Shown one piece after another: positions 12,703 to 20,849 of a DNA stretch of 64,000 bases. Below the pieces are notes generated by a model, which worked only from the letters and a program-made list of their open reading frames with translations, did no database searches and was not told the DNA's origin. How positions within the stretch are numbered: the first letter of the stretch is position 1; the number at the start of each line of letters is the position of its first letter. The position numbers and the translations under genes are program-made. This DNA is from Sthenelais limicola (lineage: Eukaryota > Annelida > Polychaeta > Phyllodocida > Sigalionidae), in contig OW804098.1 in NCBI GenBank assembly GCA_942159475.1, positions 78,051,178-78,115,177 on the forward strand, read 5' to 3'.

Positions 12703-12811
12703 GGATTCAATAAACCCCCTGGGTTCTGCCCAAACTGCCCTTCTGCCTTGACTTATCTATATTATGTGTTATTGATGTGTTCTATTCAGTGGACTGACGC
12801 GACTAGTATAT
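12703..12811 (+). repeat. Split direct repeat B2 of the Ngaro-like element (right end)
   Basis: Second copy of the 109-bp repeat. Similarity stops after GACTAGTATAT, which sets the right end of the element. Confidence 0.8.
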
Positions 12812-13145
12812 TAGGTTTAATATTATCATTATATCCGCCCGGAGAGACAAGATAAGAGAAGGAGTTTGGTCCAACGTTTGGTCCAACCGATATTTATTTA
12901 CTTCAATGAATCTGGGAAAATAGTGTGACGATTATAGGAAAATGAATGAGGAAATCGACAAAATTGTCAACAATGAATCTAGTAGGCCTATTAAGATATA
13001 CATATATGACCCATTCTCATGAAAATGGTGCAGCCCATCCTAAAAGAGTCAAAAATATATTTTGCTTGATCAATCTGAGAGTTGGTAGGTTTGAAGGTAA
13101 TATATAGGCGGTAATATATCTGAGTTTGCCATTAAATTAGACCAT

Positions 13146-13558
13146 TGTGGTGCCGGCGAGAGTCAGGCTGGTTCTGACTCTGTCCGGTACCATGTTCCGG
13201 GGTTCCGGATGCTCTCCCATTTAGGCTCCGGACGAGAGGCCAGGGGCTGTAGTTCTATTATGTTCCGACAGAGGTCGTAATTACTTATTGATACGCATTT
13301 ATAACTTATTTTTATGATTTGCTCTTATGCTGTTCTGTATGTCCTTATAAACACCTTTTACTATTGAGATGCTTGTCATTCATATATCTTACTGCCACAA
13401 GTTGTAAGGGTTGGCATAGGCTCTCCGAGCTCCAACCGCGGCAGGTGTGTTTGGTATAATAAAGGACTTGGCTGGCGAGGACCGTTAGAACCTGGTTGTG
13501 TTGTTATTTGCACTAGTTCCATAGCCACTAGGGTACGGGGAAATAGCGAGACACTACA
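13146..13558 (+). repeat. 5' LTR
   Basis: Begins TGTGGTGCCGGCG and ends ACACTACA. Contains a TATA-like TTATAAA near 13345 and AATAAA at 13458-13463, which suggest promoter and polyadenylation functions. Identical on reading to 24396-24808. Confidence 0.95.
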
Positions 13559-13561
13559 ATT

Positions 13562-13574
13562 TGGTGCCGTGACC
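13562..13574 (+). other. Primer-binding site
   Basis: TGGTGCCGTGACC begins 3 bp after the 5' LTR. It would pair with the CCA-terminated 3' end of a host tRNA (sequence ending GGCACCA). The exact tRNA is not determined. Confidence 0.7.
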
Positions 13575-13647
13575 AAGCGGTCCGCTAGTTGGCCAGGAGG
13601 GAAGAGACGCGCCTATCGGAGGGGGATCCTAGCGCTGGGACCCCCCA

Positions 13648-15966
13648 ATGGCCGATAGGGTGGCCGCAGTTGCCGCAAGACCGGACTGGTTAGCTGAACA
13701 TGTTCAGCTATTACAATTCGGGGACGATTTCAGGGTTGAACCGGAACGAGAATTGTCGCCTACTAGGGTGGATCCGGAGAATAATGCGCCTGGAAGCGAG
13801 GTTGGTGAGTTTAAGGGAAAGGATCAACGGACCGCGCTACGGCGCCCGGAGGAGAGGATAGGCAGACGACTGCCGGAAATGGTAGATTTAGGGACGGGAA
13901 GTGACTGGAGCATGTCGGAAGGTGGTCGGGCGTATCGTCCCGAAGCGCCACCGGATTTATTCCAGCCACAACCGGAACAGAAACGGAAGGTACAACAAAT
14001 CGGACAGTTTCCCATTCTGGAACCAGCCCCACCTTTGCCGCCGCCCCCGAGAAGGGTGGAAAGACCTCAAGAAAGAAGGAAGGAGGGGAGGGAAGGAAAT
14101 GCATGGGACTCTCCAGTGATTCCGGCTCGAGCCAGGTTGGAGGGTCACTCCCCGCTGGTGCCAGCTCCGGCCGGAAGGGCGTTGAACGAATCCGTGGCCT
14201 CTGAACCATGGGAACCGATGACCCCAGGTAATAGCCCGATGCGGCGGGTGGGCGTACGGAAACGTAACCGTTACTTACCGGAACAGGGAGATGTGGCACA
14301 AGAGAATAGGATGCAGACGAAATTAAGTGAAGAATGGGAGATGGATCTGACAAGAGGGAACAATAGGCGGATGACCGTCGAGAAAATGGATGCTCTGCTG
14401 GGATTACAGCGGCGTCAAGCTGCGCGTATGGATGTAGATATCAGCGCCACTGCCAGGCGCGGGCGTGAAGCTCTGCGCGCGGCGGCGGCCACAGCTGAGG
14501 ACCTAGCAAGGGCAAGAGACGAAGAGGAATTTTTGCGGAACCGGTTGTTAGTACAGGAGGATGAGATGACTAGGCTGCATAAGGAGTTGGATGCGGAGCG
14601 GACAAAAAGGGAGAGAGAACGCAGTGACGCTCAAGCTAGGGAAGATACGGTGAGGACCGATCTCCTGAGGCAATTCGGAAAGGCAAGAGCGGAGACTGCT
14701 CCTGAGTATGTGCAGAGCACACCTATGCGACCGAAGCCAGATGCCCTGTCGGACGCCTCCTACGTTAGGCTGATGCATGAGCTGCCGGAGTTTGGCCAAG
14801 CCAGGAGGGGGGGAACCCGGAATGTAGTAATTCGATCTCCGCCTCAAGTCCGGGAAAGGTCACGGGACCCGGAACTCCAAGAAGCCATTAATACGGCTAG
14901 GCTTATGTGCGGTGGCGAGGAGGACCATCAACCGGCGAAACAAGAGAAACGGGTCACGATAGTCGCGGACACGCCCATTCGAATGAACCGGCGTTCGATG
15001 GATCCGGCCGCAGACTACGAACCGGATGATGAACCGGAGGGCTTTGTGGTGCCAGAACACACTGAAGCCAAACCAATGCGGAACCCGAAGCCGCTAACCT
15101 TCCCTGAGTGGGATGGGAAGCAGGATTGGAGGGAATATCAAAAACGGACCGCGTCGGTATCAGCCGCAATGAATTGGGATCCGGAGACTTATAAGGTCCA
15201 GTTGTTGGCGGCGGTGGGTAGCCATATGCCGTTCGCATCGGGTCTAAAAGCAAGCAACTATACGGTACGGGAGTTATTGAAAATTATGGAAAATGATTAC
15301 CGATCGGAGAAATCGGTGAATACCCGCCGAGACTCGTTGTTTGCACTAAAACAGACGCCGGGTCAGAGCCCCGCTAGCTTCGCAACATTGGTCTCTGAGA
15401 AAGCGCTCCATGCGTTTGGGAAATGGGATACAACGCTGCATGTGTTGGCGGTGCGGGTATTTCTGACTGGGTTAATAGATCCGGAAATGACCCGATATGT
15501 GGCCTTGCAGGAGCCAAAGAATGTGGTAACTGCAGGGGCTTGTGCGACACGATACCGGGATGTATGTGGGGGAGTTGGGATGGCTGCGAAGGTTATGTCC
15601 ATCGGCGCCGCAGACATCCCCCTCTCCCATGGAAATGAACGGAAAGAGGAGCATGGTGCTGGCAAACCGTGTGGATCGCTAGGAGGTGACTCGGCTGAGC
15701 TGCAGGCGTTCCGGGCATGGCAGGGGAAGCCACGAACAGGCGAAGATAGGAAAACGGATAAGACAATTACTGGGGGGAAGGGAGAAGATAAATCCAATTT
15801 CCGGAGAGGCCCTCCACGAACAATACGTTGTTATTATTGTTTAGAGGAAGGCCATATGGTGGCCGATTGCCAACGGAAGGTTAAACACCTGAAGGCGTTG
15901 GATGAATATGTCCGGGAAAGTGAACGTCGGCAGCAGGAGAGGGGAAACAGCCCAGGGCCCTCTTAG
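13648..15966 (+). CDS. gag: Gag polyprotein of the Gypsy element
   Basis: 772 residues, starting at the first good ATG after the leader. The N-terminal half is charged and proline-rich, with a heptad-like basic/acidic stretch around residues 270-340 that may form a coiled coil. A Ty3/Gypsy capsid-like region lies at about residues 480-660 (FPEWDGKQDWREY, then a run of helices up to TRYRDV). Near the C-terminus is one CCHC zinc knuckle, Cys728-X2-Cys731-X4-His736-X4-Cys741, which binds RNA in this family. Gag forms the virus-like particle and packages the transcript. The frame ends in TAG at 15964-15966 and overlaps the pol frame by about 40 bp. The gag is longer than most Gypsy gags because of the extended N-terminus. 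Confidence 0.9.
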   Translation: MADRVAAVAARPDWLAEHVQLLQFGDDFRVEPERELSPTRVDPENNAPGSEVGEFKGKDQRTALRRPEERIGRRLPEMVDLGTGSDWSMSEGGRAYRPEAPPDLFQPQPEQKRKVQQIGQFPILEPAPPLPPPPRRVERPQERRKEGREGNAWDSPVIPARARLEGHSPLVPAPAGRALNESVASEPWEPMTPGNSPMRRVGVRKRNRYLPEQGDVAQENRMQTKLSEEWEMDLTRGNNRRMTVEKMDALLGLQRRQAARMDVDISATARRGREALRAAAATAEDLARARDEEEFLRNRLLVQEDEMTRLHKELDAERTKRERERSDAQAREDTVRTDLLRQFGKARAETAPEYVQSTPMRPKPDALSDASYVRLMHELPEFGQARRGGTRNVVIRSPPQVRERSRDPELQEAINTARLMCGGEEDHQPAKQEKRVTIVADTPIRMNRRSMDPAADYEPDDEPEGFVVPEHTEAKPMRNPKPLTFPEWDGKQDWREYQKRTASVSAAMNWDPETYKVQLLAAVGSHMPFASGLKASNYTVRELLKIMENDYRSEKSVNTRRDSLFALKQTPGQSPASFATLVSEKALHAFGKWDTTLHVLAVRVFLTGLIDPEMTRYVALQEPKNVVTAGACATRYRDVCGGVGMAAKVMSIGAADIPLSHGNERKEEHGAGKPCGSLGGDSAELQAFRAWQGKPRTGEDRKTDKTITGGKGEDKSNFRRGPPRTIRCYYCLEEGHMVADCQRKVKHLKALDEYVRESERRQQERGNSPGPS

Positions 15967-15985
15967 ACGGTGATAGGAGGAGCCC
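15942..15985 (+). promoter_or_regulatory. Programmed -1 ribosomal frameshift signal between gag and pol
   Basis: The heptamer GGGAAAC (15942-15948) is in the gag frame as G GGA AAC, the canonical X XXY YYZ slip sequence. Six bases later a stem can form. GGGCCCTCTT (15955-15964) pairs with AGGAGGAGCCC (15975-15985) over 10 base pairs with one bulged A and a 10-base loop. The pol frame is open from 15924 across this site, so a -1 shift joins gag to pol. This meets all sequence criteria for frameshifting; function is inferred. Confidence 0.75.
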
Positions 15986-18900
15986 GGAGGAAAAGACACA
16001 CACCGCGGAATGTCGAAGGACTGGGGTCCAGCCGGATCGGGAAGGGCAGGAGGTGTCCTCTGCTTGGCTAGGGGACGCCCGTGGAAGTAGCAAGGGGAGG
16101 AGGAACGACACAGATCGTCCAAGTACTGGTTCGGTGAAAGCCACGTGCTCCGTGATGACAGTGCGCATGGGAGCACCGGAACACGCTTGCTCCAGCGGAC
16201 AGATACTGAAGGTAGAGTATCGGGGTTATACCTCCAAAGTGAGCAAGATAATGGTCTGTGATCTCCGGAATTTTGACATAAGGGTATCCGACCGGAACGG
16301 TCCGCTTCTGGCAGATCGGATGTACGCGGATGTACGACTGGTGAACGTGACCGGACAGTTCTTGGTAGACTGGGGGGCGCAGTGTACGCTGCTCAAAAAA
16401 TGGGTCTATGAGAGCTTGACTGTAAAACCGTTTTTAACACCGTGCCGTGTGACGTGTTTCGCAGGCACCGGTCATCATTTGCAGACACATGGGTGTGTAC
16501 GAATCGCTCTGGGAATGGGAGGCGTGTGGTACGCCATAAATTGTCTGGTAGTAAGCGGGTTAAAGGGAGAGGAAGCAGGTATACTGGGGATGGATTTTAT
16601 CCATATACACCGGTGTAATTCCGATTGGTCCGGGAAGTTCACCCTAGAGGATGGTGAGCAGACGGTATGGTGCCGGACACTGCAAAGCGGGTCTCTTACA
16701 AGCAATAGGAGCGAGGGCATCTTTGTGGATGCATTTGCTCATGTCTGTAGCGGCATAGACCTGGTGACGGCAGCTGAAGATCTATTCTTCGAACCGGGCG
16801 AGTTGGAATTAGGGAAGTACGTGGTTGGGGACCACCTGTTGATTGCCGACCGACCGGGTGGGGCTGTGTCCCTGTACAACCCTACTGGATCTCCTCTCAT
16901 TTTATGTCTGACTGCCGGGCAAACCTGGGAGGAGAATAGTTCTCCAATCGTGGACATGGACTTACTAGAGCCGGAGGTGCCGATGCCCCGGAGCGAGGTT
17001 TGCCCATTGGAAAGATTGGTAAGGGAATCAGACCTTGAAGTAGCGGTCCAGCGTTCTGATCTCCTGCAGCTATTACGGAATTATAAGGAGTGCTTCCGGT
17101 TGCCAGGCGAGATGTTGGGACAGACAACCAAGGTCCTACATAGCATCGACACTGGTGATGCGGTTCCGATTAAAACGGGGTATAGGCGTCTGCCTCATGC
17201 GAAGCGGGAATCGGCTGAAAGACAGATTAAGGAGATGCTTGAAAAGGGAGTGATAGAGCCCAGCATTAGCCCCTGGGGAGCGGGAATAGTGATTGTAGGA
17301 AAGAAAGATGGAACGGATCGGTTTTGTTCCGATTACCGTCCGCTGAATTCAGTCACGAAAAAGGATTCCTTTCCGCTTCCCCGGATCGATGAATGTTTGG
17401 AAGCGTTGGGAGGAAATAAATGGTTTATTGCGTTGGACTTGGAGAGTGGGTACTGGCAAATAGCCCTGGATGAGCAAAGCAAGGAAAAGACAGCTTTTGT
17501 CTCTACCCTGGGGTTGTTCCAGTATCGCGTTATGCCTTTCGGGTTGTGCAACGCTCCGGCCACGTTCGAAAGAATGATGGAGCAGATGCTCCAGGGGCTG
17601 CGTTGGAAGTGTTGCTTGGTTTACCTGGACGACGTAATTATCTTCGGACCAACGTTTGAGAAGACCATGGGAAATTTGGAATTGGTTCTTAGCCGCCTCC
17701 GGGATTACGGTCTGAAGTTGAAGCCTAAGAAATGCGAGTTGTTTAAGTCACAGGTTCAATACCTGGGCCGGATTGTGTCCGAGGCCGGGGTGCGTCCGGA
17801 CCCGGAAAAGATAAGAAAAGTACAGTCTTGGCCGACACCGCGGACGGTCAAGGAGGTGCGGCAGTTTTTAGGGTTTGCATCATATTACCGCGAATTCATG
17901 CCGGACTTTGCGGAGGTAGCGGAACCGATCCAGAATTTAGTGGTCGGAGGGGATCAGAGGAGCAGCCGGACGGTTGTCTTTGATGAGGTGTGCAGGGCCG
18001 CGTTTGATCGGTTGAAAGACTTGTTGACTAGGGCACCAGTTCTGGGATACCCTCAACCGGTCGGCACCATTATTTTAGACACGGATGCCAGTGGATTCGG
18101 TATGGCTGGGGTATTATCTCAACTACAAAGCGGTAAGGAGGTGGTTCTGAGTTACGCTAGCAATACTCTAACCCGGCCGCAACGGAACTACTGCGCAACC
18201 AAAAGGGAATTGTTGGCGGTGCTGACCTATTTGTGTAAGTTTCAGCATTATATAATCGGACAAGCGGACTTTACGTTGCGGACGGATCATGCGTCCCTCA
18301 GGTGGCTAATGCATTTTAAGGATCCCACTAACATGCTGGCTCGGTGGTTGACCACCTTGCAGCATTATGGGATCCAGGAATCGCAGGTGGTGCACCGGCC
18401 AGGGAAACGACATATCAACGCGGATGCGTTGTCGCGTTTACCTGTAAGGAAATGCCCTAGGGAGGACTGCCCGGACTGCGGGGTCCACGATGCTGTCATG
18501 GCTGAGTTGACAATGGAATATCAGCTGTTCTCCAGTCTAACAGGGGATCGGCTACGGGTGGCCCAGGAGACGGACGATGTGCTTACAAGAGTCATAGGGA
18601 TAGTCCAGAGGGGAGACCCTTGCCCGGACGCCGTGGCTCTGCGAGCGGAGGGGAACGAGTTCTGTTTTTACATGAAATTACTCTCTTCTCTGAAGGTGAC
18701 GGATGGGTTACTAAGTATGGACTGGGAAAGCGAGAATGGAGTGATATACGAACGAGTGGCAGTCCCTGCTGGTTTGCGTCATGAGCTGTTCCTGACTTTG
18801 CATGGAACGAAACTCGCGGCCCACTTCGGGGAATTCAAAACGTATCAAGCTGCGTTACAGAAGTTTATATGGCCCCGGATGCGCGGCGATATCTCCGACT

Positions 18901-20222
18901 GGGTGCGGGGCTGTGATGTGTGTGCCTCGTGCAAAAGCCGAGAGGGGAGGGGCATTGCTCCATTAAAGAAGGAAATACATGGCGTGCGTTGGAGCCGTGT
19001 AGCGCTGGATATAATCGGACCATTCAGAAAGACTCCGAGAGGGAATGTTTGCGTAATGGTAGTGACGGACTATTTTTCAAAATGGGCCGAGGCCTATCCA
19101 CTCCCGGACCATACGGCGGTTACTTGTGCAATGGCGCTCTTCACGGAGTGGATCCTACGTTATGGGCCACCGATCTCTTTGCAAACGGACGGTGCCCCTG
19201 AGTTCCGGTCGGCGCTGTTAAAGAATCTTTTAGAAATGTTAGAAATCGAGAAACTAATGACCTTGCCGTACAGACCGCAGTCAAACGGGCAGGTAGAACG
19301 GTTTAACAGGGTTTTGGTGGAGCAACTCTCATGTCTAACGGAGTACGAAGATATTAACTGGGATCTACTGGTGCCATGTATCGCGCATGCATACCGGGGG
19401 GCCGTGCACAAGAGTACTCATTGTACGCCCAATATGGTAGTGTTTGGAACGGAAGTGACTGTTCCGGCGGACATCATCTACGGAACGATGGATGGGGAAG
19501 TGGATTTTCCATGCCCTACGGTATTCGTGGAAGAGATCCGTAGTCTCTTGTCTAAAGGACATCGCTTTGTGAGGGAAAGGCTGGGGTGTGCAGCCGTGTA
19601 TCAGAAACGGTACTTTGACCGGAGGGCTCGCCCGAAGGTTTTTAAGGAAGGAGACGTGGTATGGAGATATTCCACTCCTCTGGCACAGAAGAAGTACGGT
19701 CCCAAATGGGACGGGCCTTTCGAAGTGCTAAGAAGGGTGCAGGGATCCACTTATGAGCTAAGGACAATGGCTGGTATACTCAGATGGAATGGGAACCTGT
19801 TAAAGCTAGCATTTGATTCAAAAGGGCAGCCGCTGCAGGTGGTAAATCTGCACCGGGCGGAGGAGTATCAAAAGCAGCAGATGGCCGGGCACGAAATATT
19901 GAGGGAGGACGGAAGGGGTAAAACTGTCCCAGGGAAAGATGCCCCTATGGTGAAGCCCGGCCCTGTAATAGTAAAACATACAAAGAGGCGCGGAAGGCCC
20001 CCGAAATCGGTCAAGAAGGATCTTGCCCAACCGCTAGCAGATCCTGATGAATCAGCGGGGAGCCTGACATCGGACAGTGATTCTGAGTGTACCCCGGACG
20101 CTGCGGAACAGGGTGGTGACTTGCGGATGGACACGGTAATGGATAGAATATCGAAATCCGGATACCTGGCGGGGCGCCCACGTCGGCAGGTACAACCCCC
20201 GGATAGATATGGCTATGCGTAA
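15948..20222 (+). CDS. pol: Pol polyprotein: protease, RT, RNase H, integrase
   Basis: The frame is open from 15924 to 20222 and is probably entered by -1 frameshifting. The earliest candidate internal start is a GTG at 16053, and residues here are counted from it. A retropepsin-like domain has its active-site motif as DWGA (106-109) instead of D[S/T]GA. The RT has YLDD at 524-527. RNase H begins with TDASGFGMAGVL near 676. The integrase has a His-His-Cys-Cys zinc domain (about 917-956) and the DDE catalytic triad in ALDIIGPF (about 986), QTDGAPEF (about 1046) and QVERFNR (about 1082), with D-35-E spacing. The C-terminal tail contains an AT-hook-like KRRGRPPKS (about 1311), not a chromodomain. 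Together these process Gag-Pol, copy the RNA and insert the cDNA. The frame is uninterrupted. Confidence 0.93.
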   Translation, partial: QPRALLDGDRRSPEEKTHTAECRRTGVQPDREGQEVSSAWLGDARGSSKGRRNDTDRPSTGSVKATCSVMTVRMGAPEHACSSGQILKVEYRGYTSKVSKIMVCDLRNFDIRVSDRNGPLLADRMYADVRLVNVTGQFLVDWGAQCTLLKKWVYESLTVKPFLTPCRVTCFAGTGHHLQTHGCVRIALGMGGVWYAINCLVVSGLKGEEAGILGMDFIHIHRCNSDWSGKFTLEDGEQTVWCRTLQSGSLTSNRSEGIFVDAFAHVCSGIDLVTAAEDLFFEPGELELGKYVVGDHLLIADRPGGAVSLYNPTGSPLILCLTAGQTWEENSSPIVDMDLLEPEVPMPRSEVCPLERLVRESDLEVAVQRSDLLQLLRNYKECFRLPGEMLGQTTKVLHSIDTGDAVPIKTGYRRLPHAKRESAERQIKEMLEKGVIEPSISPWGAGIVIVGKKDGTDRFCSDYRPLNSVTKKDSFPLPRIDECLEALGGNKWFIALDLESGYWQIALDEQSKEKTAFVSTLGLFQYRVMPFGLCNAPATFERMMEQMLQGLRWKCCLVYLDDVIIFGPTFEKTMGNLELVLSRLRDYGLKLKPKKCELFKSQVQYLGRIVSEAGVRPDPEKIRKVQSWPTPRTVKEVRQFLGFASYYREFMPDFAEVAEPIQNLVVGGDQRSSRTVVFDEVCRAAFDRLKDLLTRAPVLGYPQPVGTIILDTDASGFGMAGVLSQLQSGKEVVLSYASNTLTRPQRNYCATKRELLAVLTYLCKFQHYIIGQADFTLRTDHASLRWLMHFKDPTNMLARWLTTLQHYGIQESQVVHRPGKRHINADALSRLPVRKCPREDCPDCGVHDAVMAELTMEYQLFSSLTGDRLRVAQETDDVLTRVIGIVQRGDPCPDAVALRAEGNEFCFYMKLLSSLKVTDGLLSMDWESENGVIYERVAVPAGLRHELFLTLHGTKLAAHFGEFKTYQAALQKFIWPRMRGDISDWVRGCDVCASCKSREGRGIAPLKKEIHGVRWSRVALDIIGPFRKTPRGNVCVMVVTDYFSKWAEAYPLPDHTAVTCAMALFTEWILRYGPPISLQTDGAPEFRSALLKNLLEMLEIEKLMTLPYRPQSNGQVERFNRVLVEQLSCLTEYEDINWDLLVPCIAHAYRGAVHKSTHCTPNMVVFGTEVTVPADIIYGTMDGEVDFPCPTVFVEEIRSLLSKGHRFVRERLGCAAVYQKRYFDRRARPKVFKEGDVVWRYSTPLAQKKYGPKWDGPFEVLRRVQGSTYELRTMAGILRWNGNLLKLAFDSKGQPLQVVNLHRAEEYQKQQMAGHEILREDGRGKTVPGKDAPMVKPGPVIVKHTKRRGRPPKSVKKDLAQPLADPDESAGSLTSDSDSECTPDAAEQGGDLRMDTVMDRISKSGYLAGRPRRQVQPPDRYGYA

Positions 20223-20849
20223 GGAGAACAGGAAAGAAAAAATGACACAACGAGAAGTACTAAGAATCGGACGTTCCGGGCACGGGCTCCAAAAGGGAGT
20301 AGGGAACGGCTCGATAAGGGTTGAAATGGATAACCTACCACTGTGCGAGGAAAGACCAGGCTGAGAGGTGATCCGGGGAGGGAGTTGGCCGAAGAAACAT
20401 ATATTCCTGGATGGTGGAGCCAAAAGGGTGGAAACTAAGGAATAATCCCAAGTCCGGGTGGCTCAGCTGGTCACATGGAAGAAGGAGGAAAACGCCCAGC
20501 TCGGGGACGTTACTAGTGTCACGTAGGCAGGTAGGGTATACCCTAATTGAGCAATTGGGGACCTAGGTATTGAGGTGACGCGACGGGGCGTGAAACCGCT
20601 CGGAGACAGCTAAAAATAGATTGGTGGAGACTGGTGATTGGCTAAGGCGCGAGGGCAGGGTCACGTGACCAGGGGAGGAGCGGATGTGTGGCAGAAGCGT
20701 CTCAGAACTCACACCACGCGGTTGTGTGTCCTGCCGAGCTAGACTTTGAGCGAAACTTTTTGTGAGAGAAACCTTGAGTTGTGAGAGTTGGAGATTGGCG
20801 TTGACCTGTAGACACTAACTGGATTGACTTACTCATTGTGCGTGAGCCT
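20223..20849 (+). other. Non-coding gap between pol and ORF3
   Basis: 627 bp without a long ORF. It could hold a promoter or a splice acceptor for ORF3; for example, the pyrimidine-poor TTGACCTGTAG ends near 20814. None is convincing by eye. Confidence 0.5.

Larger units (their letters stand above)
10460..12811 (+). mobile_element. Ngaro/DIRS-like tyrosine-recombinase retrotransposon, 5'-deleted
   Basis: In order on the plus strand come the tail of an RT domain, an RNase H, a tyrosine recombinase and then two 109-bp direct repeats (12364-12472 and 12703-12811) separated by 230 bp. This B1-A2-B2 arrangement of split direct repeats is the hallmark of Ngaro-type DIRS elements. The left A1 repeat and most of the RT are missing, and frame changes near 10705 and about 11760 break the coding regions. 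Between B1 and B2 is a short hexamer run (ACATTG words, 12655-12682). Confidence 0.8.

Noticed and set aside
13648..15966. Long minus-strand ORFs opposite gag, pol and ORF3
   Set aside because: They mirror the GC-rich sense frames; none shows a domain.
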